In this document: one piece after another, positions 34,343 through 44,465 of the stretch | How positions within the stretch are numbered: position 1 is the stretch's first letter | How the letters are laid out: each line of letters starts with the position of its first letter | Assembly: GCA_905160935.1 (NCBI GenBank) | Contig: CAJHZI010000415.1 | Location: 1,107,001-1,171,000 of the forward strand | Direction: 5' to 3' | From: Enchytraeus crypticus | Taxonomy: Eukaryota > Annelida > Clitellata > Enchytraeida > Enchytraeidae | DNA: 64,000 nt | Position numbers and translations under genes: made by a program | The notes under the pieces: model-generated | Database searches by the model: none | The model's input: the letters and a program-made list of their open reading frames with translations, nothing else | What the model was told of the DNA's origin: nothing

Positions 34343-35200
34343 TTTAATTTTAAGCATAGAGTAATAGTAAAAGATGTGGGAGTAAGTTTGCTTTAAATAT
34401 TCGTCTGGTATTCACTGTTTAGTCAGGTACGTTGAGGTTTCGAACTGGTGACTCGAGCGGATCAGTTAAGCGTGTTATTAACTAGACCAGCACGTATATA
34501 TGAGTACTAATGAAGCGTGCATTAGTACGAAATAGTTAAAAGCACAGGAGACTATCATTTCTTCTGAAGAATTGCGTCTATTTTTTTTCTTTCTCCCTCT
34601 TTCTCTCTCTCTCTCTCTCTCTCTCTACTTAATGCACAATCAGAGCCAAACGTAGCGCTAAATCCAGCATCGACTATTATAACAAATACTGTCTTGTTTT
34701 ATCATTTTAATCCATCCATTAATTTTATCCATGTCTATCATTAAGTCACGTGCGCCACTCTGAGAACATTCACGTTTACCAGTAATTCTTATCTCTAGCA
34801 TGGAATCATAAAACCTTTACCACTTATAACAACAACAACAATGACAACAACAACGACATTGGCAGGCCAACCATAAGGGTTGATTTAAACGTCTTTAACA
34901 ATAATTGTTTGTAAAGACTAATCTTGAGCATAATAACAACAGCATTGACTATACTGATTTTTCTCATAACGCGCAGGTTGAGAAGCTTTTATGTTTTGCA
35001 GAAATTAAACAAGTTTTTGTGCTTTGTAGGAACGAAACTCGTAAAACGATTCTACGGATTAGTTGTAAGCTTATCAGTAAGTGTTCAGTTTACTCTTAAG
35101 AACAAAAGAGCTGCTCTTCTCAGGGTCGTGTGCTGCTGTTGAGATATTGAACGAGACAATAAAGGAATTACAGAAACGAAGTTTTAAAATTTTAATACTT
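34343..35200. other. upstream region of the GPCR gene
   Basis: Minus strand 34432-34490 holds a tRNA-like segment (CTGGTCTAGTTAATAACACG, then CAGTTCGAAACC). A (CT)n run lies at 34590-34626. An AATAAA is at about 35157. No coding exon is certain; a promoter could not be placed. Confidence 0.4.
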
Positions 35201-35358
35201 GACGTTCTCAAATAGACACAACTTTCATAAATAAATTATTGAATAAATGCTTCTAATATTACTGTCAGATAATGTATAGCATTGTGCCATTAAAACGCCA
35301 AGAACTTAAGTAAAACTGGAAGTTTTATTAAGTAAATTGAGATAATAACTACAGTACC

Positions 35359-38300
35359 ATGTCCAACTTTTCAACACTTACATTTATCCCTGCCTCCTTA
35401 AATCTAACCCCCGCCCCTAACAAATGCCTCGGCCCTGACTCAGTAGTCCCCGCCTACTACTACACCCGCCTAGACTCCGCCTACTTCTACACTATGGGCG
35501 TTGTTATCCCCGCTGGGTTGCTATGTAACCTATTCTCTCTACTCATCTTCTCTCTATCGCGCAGTCTCCGCCGTACGACCACCGCTCAGTATCTCGCCGC
35601 ACTCGCCTGCGCCGACTCTCTCTTCCTCATAGGAGATCTCGTCAGGTGGCTAAGCACTCCCGATGTAGGATTGGGATTGGAGCTGATGCATCGGAGCGGG
35701 ACTGTTTGCAGGATGTCCTATACACTGCGATACAGCGGCAAGCTCGTGTCTGCCTGGATCACAGTGGCTATCGTTCTAGAGAGGTTACTGACCGTCACAC
35801 TGCCTCTCAGGGTTAGTGTTGAACTAATTGAACGCTGAGAGCTAATCATTCATTTTATTTATTGTAAATTATATCAAAATAATTAATTAATAGTAAATCT
35901 AGTCATTGCTATTATTGATTGGAAATTGTATATAAATAAGTAATTAATAGTAAACCCAATAATTAATATTAGTGCAAATTGTATATAAATAATTAATTAA
36001 TGGTAAATCCAATCATTTAATTTCATTTTCTGTATATTTTACAATAATAATTAACTAAAATTAAATAACTAATCATACAAACTCGCTCACAGTGAACCAG
36101 AATGAGGTTAAATGAGAACATATTGAATGAATGAACAGGTTTTAAAATCACAAAAAATATGATTTCTTATATAAACAGACCTTGTTGAATTAATTATATC
36201 TGATCCAGTCAAAAATGGAGGTTATTTTAGAGTAATTACTGAACGTTGAATCTGTGAGACTGTTGAGACCATTAAGCATTTGCCGATCTTACGAATGTCC
36301 CAGATGTTATAATTTTAAAAATTAAGTTCAGACTCAAAATATACGTACTTTATATTGCCTCTCGGGTTTCCGAGTGATGTGAAAATACAGTGGCTTGATT
36401 GATTGAATGATTAATTGAATGATTGAATGACTGATTGATTGTGTCAGTGAATGATTGGTGGAATGATTGAATGACTGACTGATTGATTGAATGATTGATT
36501 GAATGCTTGATTGACTGATTGATTAATTGATTGATCGCAGGTGGCTCGTATATCTACAGCTGTCAGGGCTCGTTGTCTAATAGTCATCATATATTTGTCT
36601 GGATCGACTCTCGGCCTCTATCCGATATGGACAGTGAACGTGAGGAAGCACGAGACTAAGAACATCTACAGGTTGATTGATTGATGGAATTGTTAATTGA
36701 TTGACGTGAGGAAGCACGATACAAATGTTGAGAATTTTAAATTATTTCTATATAATTAGACTATTATTAATTATTATTATAATTAATTGTTAATTAATTA
36801 TATATAATTTATGTTACAATCATGCATTTATGCTATTGACCAGGCAGTGGTCAAGCTACAATATAATTGAATCGGATTGCAATAATTGAATCGGATTGGT
36901 CAGTTACCATATGACCAAGCGTCACCTACGGTAGAATACTTTCAGATTTATGTAAAAGAGTCATTCAATTTGTGGCGGCCGGACGAGCAAGTCCTCACGG
37001 CGTAGGACGAGGGACGAAACCGGAGTAGAAGCCGGAGTATTGATATTTTAGTGATTGTTTGTTGAGATATTATATTCAGTTTTAAGTCGTAGTGTTCGTA
37101 CATATTGAGTTGTAGTGCTGTTTCTATTGACAATTAAATTGTGAGACGCTATAAAAATATCTCCGCCTTGACTTCGATATTTAAATCAGTAAGGATTAAT
37201 CACAGAGATCCTCACAACTTCTGCTGATTGAAATCCTTCGCACCTCTGATAAATACAATCTCTGGTGTACCAGAGCAGGCCAAGGCATTCAATTACAGTC
37301 ACGAACCGAACGAACGTCCTATGCTGTGCTCCAACGGCGAGTTGCGAGAGGCAGAAGGCAGCATAAGTGATGCGAGTTCCTTATAAATGGTGCCCAGACC
37401 CGGGACTTGTAATTAGGAGATTGCCCACGTCATATTTCCGTGCCATTGAGTGGTCATGTTCTAAGCAAGAGGACATCTTCGATCCGAGCTTCAAAACTAC
37501 ATCCTCGTCGAGAAAGATCATTATGGAGAGGGAGGAATTCTACTACAGTTATTATCTACGAAGAGTCACAATTAAATGTATTTATAGAAACTATTATCTG
37601 ACGATGAACATCTCATCCGAATGAGAATGTGTACTGGCTGTAATAGTCGTCGCCGTGGTTATATTGTAATAGTGCAAAATGCTGTAATAATAAGACAATC
37701 TCTCAACGAGAATTTAGTGTTCCACTCTATTTACACAGCAAATTAGCTCTGTTTTACTCTATTTGTACATCCTCCTCAAAATCACATCAATGAATCATCT
37801 TGATGTGATTTTGAGGAGGATGTATAAATAGAGTAAAACAGAGCTAATTTGCTGTGTAAATAGAGTGGAACACTAAATTCTCGTTGAGAGATTGTCTTAT
37901 TATTGCTGCAGTACTTTCTTATTGTGAGTCAGATAGAGGTGAGAATATGTGTGCAAACAATTAGCTGCATACCTCGGGGATTCTGACTGCATTGAACGCT
38001 AAGTAAACAGTAAAGTTGACTTCCGGTCGACTTAGTCGGATGTTAGTTACCTGTGAAGTTAATACTCAAGGACTGCAGAAGATAATGGATAGGCTGAATA
38101 TTACGGCATTGAGATATAGCATGAAGATTAATATAAAAAAGACCAAGGTTATGAGAGTGTCCAGTGATAAAGGTGAAGTTAATATCACAATAAATGGTAC
38201 GAAATTTAAACAGGTAAGGAGTGTCAAATATTTGGGTCTTACTCTAACCGATGACAGGAAATGTGAGACTAAAAAATGCAGTAAGGTTGCGCAAGCAAAA

Positions 38301-41300
38301 GCGGCTTATGGTAATAGGAAAGGACTATTAACAAAAAGTCTGAAGAAAGACACAAAGATAAAGATAGTGAAAACTTTGGTTTGGACCACATTATTGTATG
38401 GATGTGAAACATGGACCTTAATTAAGGAAGGAAAACATTAGGAAACTGGAGGCATTGGAAATGTGGATTTGGAGAAGAATGGAGTGCATTAGCTGGACTC
38501 AAAAGGCTACAAATGAGGAAGTTCAGGAGAGAGTTGGTACAGAATGACAGTTGATATATGTATTAAGAAATGCGAAGAAGAGTTAGATAGGACACATTCT
38601 AAGGGGGGAAGGTCTATTAAAAGAGGTCATAGAAGGTAGAATGGAAGGAAAAAGAGGCAGGGGCAGGCCGAGATTAGGTATGTTAGATGGTTTAAAGACC
38701 CACTCATATGTGAAAATGAAGAGAAACGCGGAAGACAGAGAAGAGTGGATGCGTTATATACCATGGACCTGCCAGTAGGCAGTGCACTAAGAGAGAGAGA
38801 GAGAGAGAGAGAGAGAGCTGGCTGGTTTAGTTATCAGATAATAGAAAAAATTAATCTCGTAGTAAATATCTATCCGTCTCTACAGAATACATATAGGACG
38901 ATTTCTTCTAGAAGCTATAACGCCGCTAGATGGAAATTTCCATATCCACTTATTCCACCGCATTATTCATATTCATAAATCATATCACTCTAAAACTGTC
39001 AGGCCAACTCTTTACTCAGATTTTTATGGCCTGAGAGAGATCCAAACATTTTCAATAAACGCCATTTAATTGATTAATAATGATCTTAAACGATTTATTA
39101 CGTACATGCATTTCAATTGACAGCAGTGATGGATACTAAAGAACTGTAACATTTTAATATTGCAAATTGAGCAATGTACATATTGTAACTATTGTAATGT
39201 GAATATTTGCGCAGGCAATGAATATAAAACGTACCTTGGACTTGCCATTTGGCAGAACACTAAAGAACGAAAGAGAGTAACGATATTGTATTGTAATGTT
39301 AATGTAGATGTGCAATCAACAAGGGAAGCGAGAGATGCTATGCCATTTGGACCACTGCAGTGCTACGCATCGGAACCCTTGGAGTGCCTGGCTTCATCAT
39401 AACAACCATCACCATCATCATCGTCATCACTTTATTCAGGGCCGCCCAAACCAGGCGACAACATTTACAGGGCCAGAACGCTCGCATGCCCTCTCTATTG
39501 GGCCATCAAGCCCAGTCCGTGGCCTCATCCTATGAAGTTCTGGACCAAAGCATTCCTCTCATATCCACGTCTAACCAGACAGCCTCTCGAATCATATCCG
39601 ATGACGCTAGATTTGAAAACAATAGCTTTTCATCCGATAGAAACCACGGAGACGGTCAACAAGGCGGGAACAGCTTAAAGAAGAGTGTCAGTATATCGTC
39701 TGGAAAAACCAATCTTTGTTCTGGGAACAATTTTCAACCAAGTTCCGTGAAAAACGTAAGTCCATGCTCGTTGAAGAACATCAGTTTGAAGAGAGACGTT
39801 AGTCAGAGTCTAGAGCACAGATGTTCTTCATTAGATGCCAGCAAAAATCTCAAATCATCAAGCAGCATAGGTTCCATATTGAGAAATAAAAACGGCTTAA
39901 ACTCGAATGTTAACGGAAACGCCGTTGGTGGAAACGGTGATGCATTTTATCCGACAACAAATAAACCTTTTGCCACTAAAACTTTCTCTCCATCCAACAA
40001 TCGCAATGGCTACACCAAGCTAAGTGAACCAAGCGCAAGACACTCAGGTTCTTCTGAGGTAAACCTCTATCTGTCTGCGGCAGTGGATTCCAGAAGTCTG
40101 GAGCAGCAGGTGACTACTGAAGTGAACGCTGATCAGGAATTGATCATGAGGGACAAAACTCTAACAGGAAGTGGTGAGGCAGATCATAGAGGGTCCAAGG
40201 AAGCTTTTGAGAGTAAACTGGGCGGAGGACTTTTCTGTGAGACTGAATCAGATGAATCCGAATCTTCTTTATTGATATCCCTCAGTCTTGCTGATCATCA
40301 AACCTCCTGCACAAACAATAACAATGCTGACAATTTAAAGTTCATTTCCTCAACTAAAGATGATATTAGAGATGTAACCATTGATCAGAACTCAGAAATA
40401 TTTGTAAACGATAATAAAAAAACAGTGACAGAATCTGGTATGACGAAATTATCTCAGCCTGAAAGCGCAACAAGCGACGGGATAACCAGAGATGACGATT
40501 CAATGAAGTGTACTGAACGTAGTCGGGTTACCAGTTCTGAACCTAAAGTAGGAAATGAGAAAATAAAATCACTAGAAGAAACCCCAGCGGTCACAAATTC
40601 TGAAGCAGATTTTAGTAAGATTAGCTCTTTTGAAAGATTTAGATCAACTCGGCCTCAAGTCTCAAGGAGATTTTCACGGGGAAATTGGACTCTCGATTTG
40701 GGGGCCAGCAGAGTTGAGGGGGTTGGACAGACCCGGCCGGGCAAGGTTCAGGTGCAGGGAGGAGGGGGGTACCCTAGCAGGGCGGCCCAGGCGGAGAGGC
40801 AGCTGAGCATGATGTTAATAGGGGTCTGTCTCGCATTCGTGCTGCTTAGACTTCCCTACACCATAACCTACTATGTCCAGGTATGCAATCAATCAATAGC
40901 TTGTGAGTGATATCCGATTGAAAGTTTGTCTTTATTAACGTGCTTGAATCGTCAAGTCATTATATTAAACTCTACATATATGTAGTTTAATTTAACATTA
41001 ATTAAATATTAAATTCATTCTTTGTACGTTAATTTAACGAAACATTTTATTCAATGTATAAGATAGGGGGGATTTAGCGCACTCAGTTAAGCTGCGCGTC
41101 AGTTGAACGAAGTAAAGCTACGCTGCACGCGGTTAGTAAATTGTGGGCGACCACTTTGGAAGACCGCGTGTAGACAGCTTTGAAAGTAAACAATCCCCAG
41201 GGTGTTGGAGGTTATTCTTAAATCCGCGCCGGCTGCTATTGGAGCGCCAACAAAAGGCAACGATTACTAATAACCATGGAAAGGAATGAATGAAATAACG

Positions 41301-42517
41301 AAAAAACTACAAAAAACAGAAACTTAAGAAAGGAAATATTGTAAACACATGCGGTATGTCATGTGTGTAACTATACGGAATAATAAAAGAAAATGAATAA
41401 GATGTTTCGTTTTGATTTTGAATGATTGATGAGATGAGAAGTGTCTGGTGCATTTATGTTCATTGATATGATTTTTGCATGATGTGTCTGCATGCTGTGA
41501 TTGCTCTTATAGTTTTACTTTGGTTCTAATAAGCAGACATTTGCATTTAAATTGATTCCAGCTGTGTAATTATTGCTCTACTGACTTTTCACAATAATCT
41601 GCACCAATGCTTTCAGTTTTAAATGTGATTTAGTATTTTAGTTATCTTGTAAATGAACAGTTGTGATTTATTTATAACCAACAGTGATTGATATACTAAT
41701 TTGTTATATGTTATTTATCATAACCATATTGACCAACTTCAACTGAGATATGATAAGCATGATATCGATGAACTGTCGTTGATTGACTTGAATGAAGCTA
41801 TTGATTGATTTGGAACAAAAGGAATTGAGGAATTAATTGACTTGAATGAAGCTATTGATTGATTTGGAACAGCAGGAGTTGAGGAATTGATTGACTTGAA
41901 TGAAGCTATTGATTGATTTGGAACAGCAGGAACTGAGGAATTGATTGACTTGAATGAAGCTATTGATTAATTTGGAACAGCAGGAGTTGCGGAGTCCCGG
42001 TGGTTCCTGCCTCATCACCTACACGTGGAGTAACTTTCTCCTCATTCTCACCCTCAAGGTCACTGACTGCATCGCCTCCAGTAACTACCTCGCCAACTTC
42101 TTCCTCTACTGCCTCTGCGGCTCCTACTTCAGGCAGCAAATCGTCGCGGTGTTCAGGGGACAGCGCAGGCGCAGCTCTACCGCCTGCAGCGCCACACGGT
42201 CACCTGGCCGGCCTGGAGATAGGTTTAGAACGACCGTGGACGGGAGGACCAGGGAAAGTCGGGCATCGTCGATTCTGGGCTCGTTGAGTCGGCTGAGCGG
42301 AGGGGATTTAGGAGCGGAGATGAGGTCAGGGAGTGAGGAGAGGTGGAAGAGGTGGAGTTTAGTGGACGGGAGATTGAGGGGATGCAGTCCTAAGGTCGTT
42401 ACTAGAGGTCATTGCATTGCAGGTGTTACAGCGAGATCAAGTTCATCGGATTGCGCTCGGTCCAGTTTATCTACAGCTAGATCTAGTCTATCCACAGCTA
42501 GATCTAGTCTAGCTTAA
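35359..42517 (+). CDS. class A (rhodopsin-like) G protein-coupled receptor with giant intracellular loop 3, four exons
   Basis: Exons 35359-35811, 36541-36671, 39308-40880 and 41984-42517 join in phases 0, 2 and 0 with GT-AG borders to about 896 aa. TM1 has GLLCN, TM2 LAALACAD, the extracellular Cys precedes TM3, and TM3 ends in LERLL in place of DRY. TM4 (exon 2) lacks the usual Trp. Exon 3 begins with loop 2 Cys residues (RCAINKGSERCYAIW) and TM5 (about 218-237). Loop 3 runs from about 238 to 690: Ser/Asn/Asp-rich, without a known domain. TM6 has AFVLLRLPYT in place of CWxP. TM7 ends NYLANFFLYCLCGSYFR, where NPxxY has lost its Pro. These traits occur in FMRFamide/myosuppressin-type peptide receptors, so a neuropeptide ligand is an inference. 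The last 18 residues are encoded by a tandem repeat. The start ATG is the first in frame before a short Asn-glycosylatable N-terminus (NFS, NLT). Confidence 0.85.
35812..36540 (+). other. GPCR intron 1
   Basis: AT-rich intron. Its last 150 bases consist of (ATTG)n-like GATTGATTGAATGATTGA sequence that runs up to the acceptor GATCGCAG. Confidence 0.8.
36672..36964 (+). other. GPCR intron 2, first part
   Basis: Begins GTTGATTGATTGATGG at the donor and repeats AGGAAGCACGA of exon 2 at about 36707-36718 (GACGTGAGGAAGCACGATAC resembles the exon words GAACGTGAGGAAGCACGAGAC). This suggests a small duplication of exon edge into the intron. Confidence 0.6.
36965..37410 (+). mobile_element. possible LTR remnant with primer-binding-site-like end
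   Basis: TGTGGCGGCCGGACGAGCAA at 36971 could start an LTR, CTATAAAAAT at 37149 a TATA box, and TGGTGCCCAGACCCGGGA at 37387 resembles a tRNA-primer binding site directly downstream of an LTR, as in BEL/Pao and Gypsy elements. No CA end or second LTR was found. The frame after the site (37410-37620) shows no clear Gag motif. Confidence 0.4.
37685..37905. repeat. near-perfect palindrome, two 104-bp arms and an 11-bp loop
   Basis: Arm 37686-37789 and arm 37801-37904 are reverse complements with a single mismatch (GTACAAAT against GTATAAAT). The loop is ATGAATCATCT, shrinking to 9 bp if the A/T next to it pairs. It lies in GPCR intron 2, so the pre-mRNA would fold into a long hairpin. Confidence 0.95.
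38010..38815 (+). mobile_element. 5'-truncated LINE-A with reverse-transcriptase C-terminus
   Basis: The 141-codon frame at 38016-38441 carries RT thumb and connection motifs: IMDRLNITALRYSMKINIKK, VKYLGLTLTDD and TLVWTTLLYGCETWTL. Beyond a frameshift near 38435 the rest of the protein continues in other frames: KLEALEMWIWRRME-like, GRMEGKRGRGRPRLG, and EDREEWMRYIPWTC at 38733-38770. It ends CAGTAGGCAGTGCACTAAGA and (GA)n. The YADD catalytic part is missing, so it is dead. It sits in sense orientation in GPCR intron 2 and defines the 3' end found in at least six shorter copies. Confidence 0.85.
38816..39307 (+). other. GPCR intron 2, last part
   Basis: AT-rich. A LINE-A/C-like 3' terminus lies at 39222-39272 (ACGTACCTTGGACTTGCCAT, TTGGCAGAACACTAAAGAAC), ending only 35 bases before the exon 3 acceptor TGTTAATGTAG. 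Confidence 0.65.
40881..41770 (+). other. GPCR intron 3 with a dispersed repeat
   Basis: About 41165-41290 resembles 57150-57250: both contain GGAGGTTATTCTTAAATC/GGAAGGTTATTCTTAAATC followed by CAAAAGGCAACGATTACTAA and TAACCATGGA. The preceding 41065-41165 is GC-richer and tRNA-like in places. The rest is AT-rich intron. Confidence 0.6.
41776..41990 (+). repeat. 54-bp tandem repeat carrying the GPCR exon 4 acceptor
   Basis: Four units, each TTGATTGACTTGAATGAAGC, TATTGATTGATTTGGAACAG, CAGGAGTTGAGGAA. The last unit's CAG is the acceptor used (CAG/GAGTTGCGGAGTCCC). The two before it end in CAGGAGTTGAGGAAT and CAGGAACTGAGGAAT, equally good AG sites that would run into a stop or frameshift. Confidence 0.9.
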
Positions 42518-42785
42518 TCTAGTCTAGCGTAGTCTAGTTAAGCTAGATCTAGTCTAGCTTAAGCTAGTCTAGCTTAAGCTAGTCTAGCCAAATCTAGTCT
42601 AGTTTAATCTAGTCTAGCTTAATCTAGTCTGGCTTAGTCTAGTCTAGCTTAGTCTAGTCTAGCTTAAGCAAGCCTTGCTTAATCTAGTCTAGCTTAATCT
42701 AGTCTAGCTTAGTCTACTCTAGCTTAATCTAGTCTAGCTTAAGCTAGTCTAGCTTAAGCTAGTCTAGCTTAAGCTAGGCTGTCAA
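42455..42785. repeat. TCTAGTCTAGCTTAA tandem repeat overlapping the GPCR C-terminus
   Basis: Units of 10-15 bp rich in CTAG. The first two units (AGCTAGATCTAGTCTATCC) encode the last residues of the receptor; the stop TAA is created within the repeat. Confidence 0.9.
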
Positions 42786-42786
42786 C

Positions 42787-42789
<3 letters not shown>

Positions 42790-42848
<59 letters not shown>

Positions 42849-42856
42849 ATACATGG

Positions 42857-42920
<64 letters not shown>

Positions 42921-42973
42921 AAATAAATATACATTAAGTATTTGTATATATCTATATATAGATCTAATATACA

Positions 42974-43026
<53 letters not shown>
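42790..43026. repeat. (AT)n, (GT)n, (AT)n compound microsatellite
   Basis: Three AT blocks separated by a GT block (42882-42918) and short unique words. Confidence 0.97.
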
Positions 43027-43027
<1 letters not shown>

Positions 43028-44340
43028 TATAAGAGGATCTTTTGCTGAAAAGTAAAAGAATTGATATAGATGAAAGTAGTAGAAAGAATACAAGGAAAAA
43101 TAATTAGTGTCAAATCAAGACTGTTGAGGTGTTGATTGATTTGATACAAATTCCTATAGAGATCTCAAAGAAAAGATCATGCTAGAATTGGTTGGAAGAG
43201 TTATATGCCATGGAAATGCCTTTAGGTAGTGCACTAAGAGAGTGATTTATTATATTGTGTATACTTGTATTTATTTATTTATTCATGCATCTATACATGT
43301 TCATGGATATTTCTGGAGATAAGATATAAGTCCCTATAGTATCTCTCAATGTATAATCAACTGATGTCACGGAATACTGACTCCTCTGAAAAATCTAAAT
43401 TGTTAACATTTTTATTTTATACAAGATTTAAAAGATGTTAACATTTTATCTGGTTTCTATCTGGTCTAATGAAGTTTCGCGCAGAGCTACAATGATGATG
43501 AGGATTTTGTTGTTGTTGTTATTATTGAGTTTTCTTGCCAATCGACAGGGGCGGATAATGGATTTTTTTTAAGAGGAAGGGGGATAGTTTGATAGTGTCC
43601 ATATTTCTTACTTTAAACCATAAACTTTTCTCAAATTTTACCCTGAGAAATAAAGTGACGACATAAGTGACGGCTTGTAGAGTACTATAAGTCATACATA
43701 TGGAACTCTACAAGCAAAACTTTCTAAGCCTTCGTGACTTTAGTATTTCAACAGAGAGCTTGAGCAGTCGTTGACTTTCACGGTCTATGCATACTTTAAA
43801 TCACATACTTTGATCACAGCTACTTTACGAGAGGATAAAAATTAAAATAATTGATGTTAAAACAAGAAAAGAAACAAGCTCAAATAGAATTTAGTTTTCA
43901 AGTTTATTGCCTAAATACGATAACTATAAAGTACTTATCAAAACAGACTATTAACAATACATACATATATATTGAGAGTCAAAGGCGCCACCAGCAAACG
44001 GCCAAGCTGGGATAAGTGTCGATCGAATCATAGTGAAACGGTCTAAATGCTGGCTAATTATCCAATCAATCAATTAAAATAGGACACAGACGCTAAAGTT
44101 AAAGATCAGGTCAACCGTAGTCGAGATTAATTTAAATATAATCTTTTAATCATAAATCCGATGGATTAAAACAAAAGTTAAAAGAAAATACACTGAACTC
44201 AAGATTCAGCGTCGTTGGCGAATCTGATGGAGACGTCAATGGCTTATCAGTGCAGTTACGCTTAGAATTAGATAATTATGAGTGTCATGATAAATACTGT
44301 GCATAATGTCTACTGCAAATAAAATTTAAAAGCTGGTAAA
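43027..44340. other. intergenic stretch with a LINE-A scrap
   Basis: About 43185-43242 carries a LINE-A 3' end (TTATATGCCATGGAAATGCC, TTTAGGTAGTGCACTAAGAG). At 43549 CAGGGGCGGATAATGGATTT resembles a hAT end but no partner end was found. No exon recognised. Confidence 0.5.
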
Positions 44341-44465
44341 GCTAAGGCTAACGTTAGTTTCCTCACTCGAACGTGATGTCAAGGACGGGCGAGCCCAGAA
44401 TGTGAACCCCGCACATACTGATCCGCAGTCGAGTATCTTACCGACATTGCCACTGGCTCCAGCCG
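44341..44465 (-). mobile_element. tRNA-derived SINE-1
   Basis: Minus strand: CGGCTGGAGCCAGTGGCAAT, GTCGGTAAGATACTCGACTG, GGGTTCACATTCTGGGCTCG, GAGGAAACTAACGTTAGCCT, and the extended tail TTAGCTTTACCAGC. Confidence 0.8.

Noticed and set aside
39308-39535. His-rich frame over the start of GPCR exon 3
   Set aside because: The alternative frame, with the acceptor at 39307 and phase 2, restores loop 2 and TM5 of the receptor.
43549-43620. hAT end CAGGGGCGGATAATGG
   Set aside because: No matching inverted end or 8-bp duplication was found nearby.
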